From Adenophora triphylla var. japonica (Eukaryota > Streptophyta > Magnoliopsida > Asterales > Campanulaceae), in assembly GCA_022495995.1 (NCBI GenBank), contig JAFEMH010000760.1:1-64000 (forward strand): a stretch of 64,000 nt of DNA, written 5' to 3'. The notes beneath the pieces were generated by a model that did no database searches, was not told the origin of the DNA, and saw nothing but the letters and a program-made list of their open reading frames with translations. The position numbers and the translations under genes were made by a program. This document shows, piece by piece, positions 23,022 to 34,980 of the stretch (within the stretch, counting starts at the first letter, position 1; each line of letters starts with the position of its first letter).

Positions 23022-23842
23022 TTCAAGAATCAAAGGTTTCTTGATCAAGAAAAAGTTGTCAAACACACAAAAGACTGATGGTTGATTCAAGTGGTTAGAG
23101 CACTCTTCCGCCTTACAATCGGATCGAATCTCATTGGATTAGGTTAAGGATTTGGTTGGTTGCAGGCTTTAATAAAAGGATTATTACACAAAATTATGGA
23201 AAATTTTCCAATTGAAGGTATGAAGAGATGATTCAAAGAAATGGGTTTTAAAGGAAATTGTGGAACTGAAATGGGTTTTCATGGATTGACCAAAGAAATG
23301 AGAGATACAAAGAGAATCCATCAAAGCTAGAGAGAGAAAACAAGGAGCGGCAAAGAAGAAACTCAAATTACTCATCCCCATTTAGACAAGCTCAACATTT
23401 TCTTTTCTGACAAAGGAAAAATCAAGAATACCTTAAGACAAATTTAGGAAAGTAAGAATACCCAGAAAGAAAATCTTGGGGATTTCAATAGAAGTTCTTT
23501 ATATCATATTTTAAGAAGCAAAAAGTGGGTTTCAATTTCATGGGTGACTCGTGAATTCTTGGTTTCAGAAAAGGGTAATAGTACTCTCAACAAAGGTTAA
23601 CTTCTCCCCTGTTTTCCCATTGGTTTTGGATTTCATTCAATGCTCAAGTGATTGTCAAATTTTGATTTGTGTCTTGGCAAGTTGATAACCTTTTTGGCCA
23701 CAAACAAAAGTGAGAAGTTCATGAGATGATGAAGTTTACTTTAGTGTGTGTTTTAGTTTGTAAGTTTTGTATGGTTAAGGGTTTTTCTTCATTCAATTGG
23801 TCTTGTGTGTTGTGTGGAATCTTTCAAGTAGGCATAGGTTAC
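23022..23842. other. Intergenic region between divergently transcribed genes
   Basis: About 820 bp separate the HT1 start codon (minus strand) from the ATG of the 23843 gene (plus strand), so both promoters and 5' untranslated regions probably lie here. No transposon ends were seen. TATA-like AT-rich stretches occur but none is convincing. Confidence 0.4.
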
Positions 23843-24400
23843 ATGTGGCAAAAAGTGCAATGGGAAAGTGTCAAAGAAACACCCACAGCTCCTCTCCCTC
23901 TTCCGCCGCCGTCACCTCCCGTAGAGCCGGAAGTAGTAGTGGGGACCACCCAACTCAGTTCAGCTGTAACTGCTTCAGCCTTCAGATGTTACATGAGTTA
24001 CTGGGTCAGGTGGGATTCGTCGCCGAATCGTCAACTCATTCATGAAATCATTGATGCTTTTGAAGATAGTCTTGTCAAGAAAAAGAAGAACAAGAAAGAT
24101 ATATAAGAGAAAGAAAGTGAAGACGGCGACGACGACGACCTCCAGTAATAGTGGCGGAGGAGGAGCAGCTAACGAGTCACCGGCCGAGTTGACTCGGTCG
24201 TCGGAGACAGAGCTTGGCGATGGGAAGAATGAAGTTTGTGATGAAGGAGAAGGGTACGGTGAGAAAGGGTAAGTTAGGAAGATTGTGAGCTTTCTTGGGG
24301 AAAGAATTTGGGGAGTTTGGACCTGAGAAAAATCGTTTTTTTTTTCCCAAGAAAGTTAGTTTCCCGGAAAACAAGGTTTGTTTAGTCTTTCTTTTTTCTC
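23843..24400 (+). pseudogene. Conserved-looking plant gene of unknown function, frame disrupted
   Basis: From ATG 23843 the frame reads MWQKVQWESVKETP, a Pro-rich segment, then FRCYMSYWVRWDSSPNRQ, LIHEIIDAFEDSL and a Lys-rich run, stopping at about 24106. Protein-like coding continues in another frame (Lys-rich, Ser/Gly-rich, acidic; about 24100-24270). After a stop at 24271 it continues with VRKIVSFLGERIWGVW, and after a further shift with PEKNRFFFPKK. The residue composition and apparent C-terminal motif suggest one small protein of about 180 residues whose frame is broken three times, or sequencing indels in purine and poly-T runs. I cannot name it. Tat element B is inserted just downstream. 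Confidence 0.5.
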
Positions 24401-24446
24401 CCTAATTTTGTTTGTAAATTTACCCTTTACAATGTAAAAAAGGGTT

Positions 24447-25384
24447 TGATGATGTCAAAATGTCGAATCAGCCCAAATTCAAGTGATTGGTTGTATTTCG
24501 GCGATTGTTCAGTCTGAAAATAAGACAAAACACGTAAATTAAGCTGGGACTTCACCGGCGAAGGCCCTCCAGCGTGAGAGTAAGTTCACGATTTGTAGAG
24601 AGAGAGAAACTAATTTGACAGAGCTTCGGATAATAAAAGTAATGTACCCGAATATGGAAATTATAGCTTGTATTTATAATGAAGGATTGGTAGAATCCAT
24701 GTTGAACTTGGACTGTAAAGAGATAAGGTATAATCCTAGGAGGATTATATCTGTTCGAGAGTCCTTATTTGACTTGAATTGGTGTAGGAGGGTATAGTCC
24801 TGATTAGATTGTAGCTGATTAATCCTCGTTAAAATAGGATTACAAGATCTATACTGCCGAAAAGCCGAGATGCATGAATTCCTTATTTCGTCATATGCAG
24901 ATATGCCGAGATGAATAAATTTCTTTCCTCGTCATATGAAGATATGCCGAGATGAATAAACTCCTTTCCTCGTCATATGAAGATATGTCGAGATGCGAAT
25001 ATTTCTCTCCTCGTCATATGAAGATATGCCGAGATGCGAATATTCCTCTCCTCGTCAATCATGGCCGTCTAGGTCCATGATGAGCCGGGGAGGGAAGGAG
25101 AAATAAGTGATGCCCGTCATGACAACATCAAGGCCGAGGGAGGCATCTCGTCATCAAGGGAGACGATCTCGGCCTACGAGGGAGGTCTCCTCGACCCTTA
25201 TAGTTGGGCCTCATTTACGTTTGCTTGTTGGGCCTTGGTCGACCTTATTGATGCCGAGGTACAACGACGAGGAAACCCAAGTATTACCTCGTAACTTTGA
25301 TATTTGATGGATTACGTTTATGGACCAATTCATTTGGGCCTGACCCGGACAAGCCCATGTTCGTATCTCAGTTTATACTGTTCA
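24447..25384 (-). repeat. 3' LTR of Tat element B
   Basis: 938 bp, starting TGATGATG and ending TGTTCA on the plus strand. It contains four to five tandem units of about 47 bp around 24890-25050 built on tatgccgagatg and ctcgtcatatgaag. Its first 150 bp differ from the other LTR at about a dozen sites, nearly all transitions with T or A here against C or G there. The adjacent purine tract lies at 25385-25396. Confidence 0.9.
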
Positions 25385-25641
25385 GTGGCCCTCGACTTTC
25401 TAGCTCGGCTGCGACGAGGAGAAAGTGATCTCGTCCTCAGCTATGAGAATACGAACAGGTTGCCACGTGTCAATGTCGCTTCAAGTTTCGCGTTGTTCCA
25501 TTATCTGCTGGTTAATGGTACAATGATGAGCACGTCCCACGATGTTCTGACTCATCTTGTAAATCGTCAAATACATTTAATGTTGGGGGCGCCATACCCA
25601 TTGGCCCGTTTTGCTTTCGGGTTTGACCCGTTTAATTGAGT

Positions 25642-25648
25642 TATAAAA
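25642..25648 (+). promoter_or_regulatory. TATA box of the antisense gene in Tat element B
   Basis: TATAAAA lies 329 bp upstream of the first ATG at 25971 and matches the position of the motif at 3134 in element A. Conservation between two diverged copies supports a promoter role for antisense transcription. Confidence 0.5.
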
Positions 25649-25970
25649 ACAAAGCTTCCCTTTCAATTTCAACTTTTACCAGCCTTGAGTTTTAAGAGCG
25701 AACACCCGGATTCAAACCGTTCGTGTTCTTGAAGCTTTGCGTTGCCCAGAATCTCCAGAGATTTTTGATTTGCCGTTCCATTCCATCAATCCTCAGCCGC
25801 AACATGTATAAATTCTTCTCCCATTGTGATTTTTGCACTTGATTTTGCACTTTCTAGGGTTTTGGTAGGGTTTTAATTTCGAAACCACCATTGTTGACCC
25901 TTGAAGCTTTTTTTGGAAATTTTGTATATTTGATTCTTGAACCTTCTTGCCCCTTCGTTCCCCCTTAGCA

Positions 25971-28885
25971 ATGGCTCGTTCTTGGGACCATACCCCTCGA
26001 TTCCGTTATGGGTACCACAAGGGCAACCGGAGGGTATATCGGAGAGAGAGAGAACCATGGTTGTTGGTGAACTTGGAAGAGATTGGAGAGATGTTGACGA
26101 AGTATGGGTGTACGAGAATGTACATTCAGTATCCGAACAAGACGAGGATAGATAGAGTCGATTCATTGTCCCTCAGTATCGTATTGTTTGAGAATAAAGC
26201 CGAGATGATTGAGCATATTAATTTGTTCTACCCGTCATCGGATCATCTTGACCGTCCTCGTTTGAGTGGTAAGGCTCCCTCCTCAGCCTTGTAATAAATG
26301 ACGAGGAGGGCAATCCTCCTCTTCCCCGTCTTGATGTCAGCCTTGGATGATTTAACTGATTCTTGTTCCTTGGCTTCTTGCAGATATGACGAGAAGAGGG
26401 AGTGAAGCCTCCGCGTCTACCAAAATCGTTGATGCCTTAATTGCAGAACAAGTAGAGGCCCGAGATAGGGGTAGCCGAGGTAGAGGAGGCCGAGGTAGAG
26501 CTAGACCAGTCAAGGTCGGGGATCCCATGTTGGAGGCCCTATACTCGAAATACGGGGTGGATAGGAACGAGTATAGGTTAACTTATATCGGCCATCCCAC
26601 CTTTGAAACCGAGGAAGAGAGGAATAGGTTTTATTACAACGACAACCATGTCCACTTTTATTTTAAACAGTTTCAGCAGGGACTTCGTCTCTCTTTAGAT
26701 CCCTTTATTAACGAGTTTCTAGGTGATATGAGAGCTGTCCCGGCTATGTTGAGAGCCAACGGGACTAGGGTCCTCGTTGGTTTCATTGTCTTATGTCGTA
26801 GCTTAGGTTACGAGCCTACCCAAGCCGCCTTCCATCATTTCTTCAATATCAGCTATATCAAAGACACTAGGCTCATAGTCATAAGGAGTGATTCTAAGAA
26901 GCCAAAGATCATTCTTCCCATGTCTACCAAGGTATCAGGTTGGGAGAATCATGTAATTAAACTAGAGAGCCGACAAGGCTGGGAGTTCCCCTCTCCTTCT
27001 GATGTGCCTGTTGTTCCCAAGGAAGTACTACGAGCTGAGTGGACTAAAGGCTTGAAAAACCGTCTTACCGAATTTGTCGGAGTTGGTCTCCTTGATTGGT
27101 CTACCTTAGAGGCAGATGACCGCTACTACGTCCAAGCTGGACTAATGCCGGGACCGAGGGACGACATGGTACCTCTCATCCCCGTCAAGAGGGGGAGACG
27201 ATTCAATGACTGGAGGACCATCCAGGTTTGGTCTTTCATGGTGATTGCGAACGATGCAAGCTTGACCCAAAGGATCAATGCCTTAGTGAAATGGGCGTCG
27301 TAGGCTGTAATTACTCTTTTCTTGTCATTGATACTTGTCAATTGATGCTTATTTTATCCATGTCGTAACGTAACCATCTCTTCCTCGTATTTGCAGATCT
27401 GACCCCAGAGAAAGAAGCCGAGATGGCCTCCATGGAAGACATTGATCCCAAATAATTGATTAAGATGACGAGATGACTGGCCAAGACCACGGCTCTCTCT
27501 GATAGACAAGAGGAGGCAACACGTCGTCAACTCCTACTAAGTGCCAAAGGGGATCAACCATTACCCATCAAACTGATAGGGGAGGCTGTAAATGTTGAAG
27601 AGGCCTCAATCTTGGTCTGTCGAGGATGGAAACTGATGTCCCGTCTGCCGAGGATACAGATCTCGCTCAAAGGCACTCGGGCCGAAAGAGGCCTCAATCT
27701 GGGTCTGCCGAGGAACCCTCTTCTAAATGGATTGCTGAAGTCTCAAATCCTCCGGCCCTCACCATTCAAACCATCCAGTCTTATAATGATGCCGAGGAGC
27801 TTGCTCGGCAATTCACAACTACTGCTCGGCCCTTGAGAGGCCTCCCTTTACTTACCAGGGATGGCGCTCATGTGAGGCTGGGCCGAGCTCCTGTCCAAAG
27901 GGCCCTGGACGAGGAAGCTTATGATAAGCTGGTTCGAGATAAGCCAAGCAAAGAAAACTTGCTCGGCCGAAAAGGACTGTTGATCTCCGAGGTGACTATC
28001 TCGTACTTTTTGCTTCGTAAATTTTGTACTTGTATAATTTCTGATGTTTACCAATATTGTAGCTTGCCACCGTCACGGCCTACGAGAATGTTCTTTCCAA
28101 GAACATAGATAAGCAAATGATTGAGCTCAAGGCCGGCCTTAGGAAGGGAGAGACCGAGCGGGCTGCATTGGCCGAGGAGCTGAAGACCAGGGATGCCGAG
28201 CTTGAGGCGGCCAAGGCCAAGGTCGAGGCGAAGGTAAAGAGAGCCAAGGACACCAGTCTGAGAGCCGAGATAACCCTCAGGCTACAAAAATGATAAGATG
28301 GCTGAGCTAGAGAAGCTCAAGGCCGAGGTCCTGAAGAGAGCCGATGTGGCTGAGGCTAAATGCCAAGATCTAGAGGCCGTCATTCACTCCAAAGAGGAGG
28401 AGGTTGTTGCTCGTTTCAAGAATATCCAGGCTTTCAAGGATGTCGTTAATGATAAGGCGGACACATTGTTCGAGGATGGCTACTTGCACCTGGCTCGTCG
28501 TCTTATGGCTGACCCCTCCCATGGTCTGGATCTGAATGCCATTGACCGGCTTATTTGCAAGGACCAGTACGATGAAGAAGCTAGGGCTCTTTATTACCTC
28601 GTTCCTTATTCTGAGTATAACCTGGGTGTGATGGCCAGGGCGGACGCTCGGGCCGGCAGAGAAGCATGGGTCCCTCCGTCCGTTGATCCCTCTAATCTTA
28701 ATGCCTTAGTCGAGAGGATCAAGGACGGGGATGAGGTGGAGGTGGAAGCCGAGGGGACTGCTGCTGGAGAGCTAAATGATAAGGAAGCTCGAGCCAATGC
28801 TCAAACTAAGCAGGTCACCCATCCCACCGTTGATGTTGAGACCGAGCACTTCCTGGAAGAGCCTTTTGTAGACAAGGCTACTTAG
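25971..28885 (+). CDS. Antisense additional gene of Tat element B (putative gypsy-type transposase family)
   Basis: Exon 1 (25971-26268) encodes MARSWDHTPRFRYGY and a 99-residue basic region and ends at GTAAGG. Exon 2 starts at 26384 after TTGCAG in frame, with a Ser-rich then Arg/Gly-rich tract (SRGRGGRGRAR) and a globular domain of about 250 residues including FVGFIVLCRSLGYEPT-like and QAAFHHFF sequence. That arrangement resembles the family annotated as putative gypsy-type transposase (PF04195). A further intron lies around 27300-27396, but its donor is unresolved because the frame shifts nearby. Later exons encode a Glu/Lys-rich coiled coil and an acidic C-terminus (28298-28885). At least one stop (about 27454) breaks the last part. 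Antisense genes at this place are known in Tat and Grande-type elements; function is unknown, with RNA regulation or nucleic-acid binding possible. Confidence 0.65.
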
Positions 28886-29039
28886 GAATTTTTATTTTTT
28901 GATGTAATAGGGTAGGAACTTGTAATCTTTCCTTGAATATTAATGAAATGTCCTTTCCTTTCAATTCATGTCGTATTGATATTATGAACTGTTTGAATGC
29001 TTGTCTGTGGGCTTTGCACAAGTACAAGTCTGTTTTTAG

Positions 29040-29640
29040 GGGGAAGCCGAGGATAGGTTCCTCGTTCTTCATCCTTGTGTATAAGACGAGGAGGCTGGTT
29101 CCCTCAAGGATGATGGCAATTTTGCCTACAAGTCGTTAGGCCGAGGTGGCCCTCGATCTTGACTGTTCATGTTTATCCTCAAGTCATCAGGCCGAGGGAG
29201 GTTCCTCGGTCTTGACTGTTGAGGTTTTTTTCTTCTTTTTCGTCTCTTTATGCCGAGAAAGATGATTCGTACATAGGTTTTGGACATGGAAGGCCTGTAG
29301 TCATTTTATGATGAGATGTTTCCTTGTCTTGACGTAAGGCAAGTCAATAGGTCGAGGAGAGGTCCTCGGTCTTGACTGTTAGGTTTTTTCTTCTTTTTCA
29401 TCGCCCTATGCCGAGGAAGATGACTTGTACATAGGTTTCAGATGGTCTTGCCTGTAGTCATTTGAGTCGAGGGGTTTCCTCGTCAAGACGTTAGGCTTTC
29501 TTCTTTTTCATCTCCTTACGCCGAGGAAGGTGACTCGTACGTAGGTTTCAGATGTTGGCCATTTAGTCGTTTATGCCGAGGTAGGCTAGATGTTTGGCGT
29601 GCTTTTTGAAGAGATGGGGATAAGATCCTCGTCTTCCAGT
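29040..29640. repeat. Degenerate tandem repeats in the 3' untranslated block of Tat element B
   Basis: Repeated phrases (aggccgagg, ttcctcggtcttgactgt, atgccgaggaagatgactcgtacataggtt) recur four times at about 100-150 bp spacing, as in element A. No coding frame is present. Confidence 0.6.
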
Positions 29641-29788
29641 GTTGTACCAATAGGTGTTAGTTGCTTTGCATGTTGAAGAAGTAACTTTCATAAACTGAAA
29701 CTGATTACATCGAATTGCAATCCTACCATACTGAAAAGGTAAAATAATAATAATTAAAACTAATCTATTACATAAAGTAAACTAACAC

Positions 29789-30960
29789 TTAATGATAGTA
29801 CTTTCGGATATTGTCGGAATGCCACGGGTGCTTGAGCTCTTTCCCCTCCTTAGTCTTCAATTTGTATGTCCCTTCTCGAATGACATGAGTTATGATATAG
29901 GGACCTTCCCAATTTGGGGAGAGCTTGTTTTGTTCTGCTTTCCGACCAGTTGCTTCAATATTTCTAAGTACAATCACCTACTTGGAATACTCTTCCGTTG
30001 ACCCTCTTGTCATGGTATGCCTTGGTCCTTTGCTTGTAATTCACCATCCTCATTTGTGCAGCTAGTCATTTCTCATCTATCAGGTCTAGGTCTAGGAGCC
30101 TATTGACCTTGTTGACTTGCTCATCATAATGGGAATTTCTCACAGTGGGGATAGCCATCTCAGCTGGTGCCATAGCCTCAGAACCGAAGGTTAGTGCGAA
30201 TGGGGTTTCCCCTGTTGGCCCCCGGGTGGTTGTGCGAACAGCCCATAAGGCTAGGGGAAGTTCGTCCAACCATCTGCCCTCGCGTCCTTCAAGATTCTTA
30301 GTAAGGGCTGTTAGGACCAATTTGTTAGCAGCCTCCGCTTGTCCGTTGCCTTGAGGTCTACTCACAGATGATTTGGCATGACGAACTCTTACTCTTCCCA
30401 ACTCTGTTGTAAATGGCGTAGAGAATTGGAGTCCATGATCTGATACAATTGTGTGCGGGAGCCCAAAGCGACACCAGATGTGGTCATGGACAAAGTTGAT
30501 TGCGTTCTCTTCCGTTATCTTGGCCAATGATTTCGCTTCTATCCATTTAGAAAAGTAATCAACTACTACTGTCACATACTTGCAATTGCCTCGGGCGGGA
30601 GGGAAGGGTCCGATGATGTCGATCCCCTACATATTAAATGGCCATGTAGGTATTACAAGTGTTTGCTCAACCGCTGGGAGTCTAGAAATATCAGAGTATC
30701 TATGGCACTTATCACATTTTCTAACATAGGCTTGCGTGTCCTCCCTCAGGTTTGGCCAATAATAACCTAGCGAGATGATCTTGTAAGCTAAGGTTCTGGC
30801 CCCCGGGTGTCCGCCGCAAACGCCTTCATATACTTCAGCCAAGAGATTCTCAACTTCCTTAGGATAGACACATCTTAGTAGGGGTTTAGAAAATGATCGT
30901 CGGTAGAGGACTCCATTCATTACAACGACCCTTGGTGATCTCTTCTTGACGAGTTTAGCT
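29789..30960 (-). pseudogene. Integrase of Tat element B
   Basis: From 30960 downwards: a zinc-binding region ending CDKCHRY (about 30715). The position expected to hold its first His reads Tyr (EVYEGVCGGH). The catalytic core follows with Asp in GIDIIGP, Asp in VSDHGLQF and Glu in GNGQAEAANK. The C-terminal region ends at 29789 (HPWHSDNIRKYYH). Stops occur at about 30627 (Trp position), 30063 and near 29975. It would insert element cDNA into chromosomes. The lost His and stops predict no activity. Confidence 0.8.
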
Positions 30961-31109
30961 TGTGCTTCATCTTCTGGGAGTTGGCTCTTCTCGATGTAAT
31001 CTATGTAGTCGTCGATCCAGCATCTCTCCTCTCCATCTAGGAGCAGGACTTGTAGTCTTTCATATGCGGGTTCTTCAGCAAAAACTACGTATAGATTGGA
31101 GTTGGACTC

Positions 31110-31499
31110 AGACACATCCATAGTCGCTAGTTTAGATAGAATGTCCGCGATTTGGTTATCTTCCCTGCCTATTTGCTTGATCTCGAAGAACTCCATCTTC
31201 TTTTTCATGTCTAGGACCAGGTCTCTATACTTGGTAAGGGTGGGATTTTGGGTGTTATATTCTCCCTTCACTTGTTTGACAACAAGTTGGGAGTCACGGA
31301 ATGCCGCCACCTTAGTTGCTCCATAGAAGGAAGCCAACTCGATACCAAATATCAGAGCCTCATATTCAGCTTGGTTGTTAGAGGCAGGAAACTTGAATCG
31401 GATGATGTCTTGCATGGTGTATTCTCCTTCCAGACTTGCTAGTACAACTCAAGCTCCGCTCCTCTCCTTCGTAGCTGATCCATCCGTATACAAGACCCA
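31110..31499 (-). pseudogene. Second (archaeal-like) RNase H domain of Tat element B
   Basis: The frame starts WVLYTDGSATK and includes NNQAEYEALIFGIELA, FRDSQLVVKQV and DNQIADILSKLA. These supply the four acidic residues (Asp, Glu, Asp, Asp) of an RNase H fold. It lies between the RT-RNase H and integrase. A second RNase H of this type is a hallmark of Tat-lineage elements. One stop follows TKERSGA at 31449, where relatives have Gly. Confidence 0.8.
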
Positions 31500-31728
31500 A
31501 AAGTTGGATGGGAGTTCAATGGGAGACTCTTCTTCCTCCGTTGTGTTTTGCTTACGGGAGGTGGGGACGTGTTCACCCATGAAGGCAGTCTCAACCATGA
31601 AGTCAACCAGAGGCTGTGCTAGGAGGGTCTTCCTTGGTTGGTAAGTGATATCAAACTCAGTAAGAGTGATAGACCAATTTAGGAGACGTCCGGAGCCATC
31701 CAACTTGTGCAGAATTTTCTTCAATGGT

Positions 31729-32703
31729 TCATTGGTATATACGGTGATGGGATGTGTAGAAAAGTAGGCACGTAGTTTCCTTGATGCAATAACTAGTGCT
31801 TACGCTATCTTTCCACATTGAAATATCGACTCTCCACGTCTGACAATGCCTTAGAGACATAGTAGATTGGTTTCTGGGTTCCTTCATCGTTTCGTACAAG
31901 AACAGCTGCGACTGCATGATCTGTGGCAGCTAGGAAGATATATAGCATCTCGCCAGTAATCGGACTGCTAAGCAAGGGAGGGGAACCGAAGTACTCCTTC
32001 AACCGGAGGAATGCTTTGGAGCATTCGGGAGTCCAGGAGAACTACCTTGAAGAATGGCAGTGATTTTTCGGCGGATTTGGCGATGAATTTTCCAAGTGCC
32101 GCTATTCTTCCATTCAATCTCTGAACCTCCTTGATGTTGGTAGGTTCCTTCATGTCTATCAGGGCTTTAATTTTTTCAGGGTTTGCCTCAATTCCCCTTT
32201 GTGATACCATGAAGCCTAGGAACTTTCTAGTTGTCACCCCAAACACACATTTTCTTGGGTTTAACTTCATGTTGTTAGGTTGGAGATTTTTTATTGTTTC
32301 CTCCAGGTCAGGGGCGTGACTGCCCTCCTTGGTCTTTATGACCATATCATCAATGTAGGCCTCCATGTTGTGACCTATTTGTGCTCCAAATACCTCATTC
32401 ACCATGCGTTGGTAGGTAGCACCCACATTCTTGAGCCCAAAGGGCATCATGACATAACAATAGTTTCCCCCAGATGTTTGGAAGGCCGTTTTCTCAGTGT
32501 TCTCTTTCGCCATTTTGATTTGGTGATAGCCTGAATAGGCATCTAGAAAACTGAGAGTTCGGTGTCCAGCTATGGAGTCAACCAACTTATCAATTCTGGG
32601 GAGAGGATAACTGTTTTTAGGGCAGGATTTGTTAACATCGGTAAAGTCTATACACATTCGCCACTTCCCATTTTGTTTTTTCACCATTACCACGTTGGCC
32701 AAC
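31729..32703 (-). pseudogene. Reverse transcriptase and first RNase H of Tat element B (C-terminal part)
   Basis: RT reads MVKKQNGKWRMCIDFTDVNK, SFLDAYSGYHQIKM, MPFGLKNVGATYQRM and the catalytic AYIDDMVIK (Tyr-Ile-Asp-Asp). After a frameshift near 32035, the first RNase H follows (LAATDHAVAAVLVRND, PIYYVSKALSDVE), in which the usual first Asp is not obvious, as in other Tat elements where this domain is thought to be degenerate. A further frameshift lies near 31800. The N-terminal part of RT lies beyond inserted element C at 46405 and above. Confidence 0.83.
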
Positions 32704-34581
32704 TGTGATGTACCCGATTTTTTTTTAAATCAAACGGAGTCACCACGCCATTTTTGTTTTAAGGGCCAAAACTTTGAAAAATGCCCGAGATTAGAGATTT
32801 GGGTTCGGAGGTCACGTTACACGCCGGGAAGAACGTTAGTGTGCACCCGGAATACCTCGTAAAACGAGTCTTCCAAGCTAAAAACCATTTGTTTGTGTGT
32901 GTGTGTGTGTTACTTTGGCCAAAATAAGTTGAAACTGAGGAAAGTAAAAATTGGGAAATCTTTATTAGACTTTGGACAGATCCCATGATTTTTGGTGTGA
33001 TTTTTGGGTTGAGATTTGGTACTCAAAAGATTTTTGGAAGTTGAAAATCATTTCTTCCAGAATGAAAAAGGCAGTGGACACTTGATTTTGAAATGGACTT
33101 TAGGGCTTGAAAACTCCAGAATCTGGGAAAAACCCAAGAATGAAAAATGTTCAAAACACCTTAAATAAGGTTTCCGTAAAAGAACTTCCCATTTTGGAGA
33201 TGATTTGAGGGACTAAAACCTTCTGGAAATCTCAGATGTGAAATCTGGATTTCCAGAGACTGATGAACTGACCTTTAAAAGAAAATTTGAAAAAATGGAG
33301 TTTTACTCACGCAAAAAATAAAGTAAAAATATGTCTGGAAAGCTCTGGATGTTGTCTCTAAAAAGTATTTTGTAGTCAACACCAAATTCCAAGTTTATCT
33401 GTGTCCAAAAAATTAGACCATGGACTGGGGTCTTAGAAAATTGCTACTGGACAGCAACTTCTCAAGAAGGAAAACATGATTTTAAAGGGGGTTTTGCATC
33501 CATGCTTGTCCCCATTTCCCTAGGTTTTGATTAGTGATCACTTGAAATTTTAGTGGTGATCTACTATATCAAACCATCCTTGGGGTACATTAGGACTTAA
33601 GCATTTCATTTACTTGGGAAAGGGAATTTTGTAGAGATGAAATTAAAGAGAAAAATCAACTAGAGATTTAAAATGTGGACCATTTGAGATGGTCATTCAT
33701 GAAGATGAACTTCAAGATGACCATCTTAGGTCAAGATTTAAGTTAAACTAGACATAAAGTAAATCAAAGTAAGGAGAACAAGATGAACAAGAAGTTAAAA
33801 GGGAGTTTTAGGGTTTAGAGAAGGAGGGCTTTACCAATGGTGACACCCTATCTTCCTAGGCTTGGAATTTGACTTGAGGAGTATCAAGATTTGGTGTTTG
33901 ACTTGAGGAGTATCAAGATTTGGTGTTTGGATTTGTGTTTGGGTGGATTCAAGGCTTGAATGTGTTTAGGGTTTGATGATAGAGTTGGTCAAAGAGAAAA
34001 CAAGTAGATAACACTTAAGTCCTCTATGTTTTCTCTCTAATCCTCCTCCTAAGGGGTGATTTGAGCTTGGATTGGTGTATGTATGAGAGTATGTATGAGA
34101 GTGTTTTGAAAGTATTTTGAGTGAGTGGGGTTTGGGAAAGATTGAAGAGAAAATGGTGGCAATTCTAGTGAATTCCCACTGTTTTCTCCCTATTTTTCGC
34201 CAGAATACAGCTTCTATGAGCCAATTGTGTTGTTTAAACTGAGAGAGGAGGGTTCAATTTATAGGCCTGTGGAAATAGCATTCATGTCCACGCGGAGGGT
34301 ATTGTAAACGTGCCTGGTGCATTAAATGCTACTCCAGGCTTTGAACAGGAAGAATAATATTCAAAAATTCCAGCAGTTTGTGTTTTTCAACTTGCCCAAT
34401 TCGGATTTTTCCAATTTCTTTTGCTTTTTGAGATTCTTTTCTTGGTTTAACTTTAAATGGCAATCCCTAATCTACCCTCACTTTGTTAGAAAGGTTAGGA
34501 ATTGTTAGAAATGTTAGTAATGTTAGGACTTTCGTTAATTTTCTAACGAGAATACTAACAACTCAGATTGTAGCACTTACA
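32704..34581 (-). repeat. 3' LTR of element C
   Basis: 1878 bp matching 44522-46404 throughout, with a (GT)n tract at about 32893-32910 and duplicated phrases such as gacttgaggagtatcaagat at about 33870 and 33900. On the minus strand it begins TGTAAGTGC and ends TACATCACA. A purine tract (AGGGGGCTCT, minus strand) lies just upstream at 34582-34592. Confidence 0.93.
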
Positions 34582-34980
34582 AGAGCCCCCTACGACGGTG
34601 CTTTCAAGGAAGCGGGCTCGTCGATAAGAGTAAGGCTCCATATTTGGATGATGATCAAGTGATCGAGTGGCTGAACCTAGCGATAGGCTACCTACGTATC
34701 CCGATTGGGGAATCAAGCCGGTCGTAGTTCGGGTCTTTGACCGACCCTGGAGATGATGGCGTTTTAGGTGCCTCGAACCCGATGAGCGAGTTCCGGTGGT
34801 TCCGGAAAGAAACTCTGCCGGGATAGAAGATGACCATTTTGTTCCGGTGGCTTAGAGTTGTATATCCGCTCTGCCGGGGATAGGAATGACCATTTTCGGT
34901 CTGATGGCTGAACCTAATGATAGGCTACCTACGTATCCTTAAGAGAAATCAAGCCAGTCGTAGTTCGGGTCTTTGACCCT

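Noticed and set aside
24042..24272. Separate 76-residue protein
   Set aside because: Its latter half looks like the continuation of the 23843 gene in a shifted frame rather than an independent gene.
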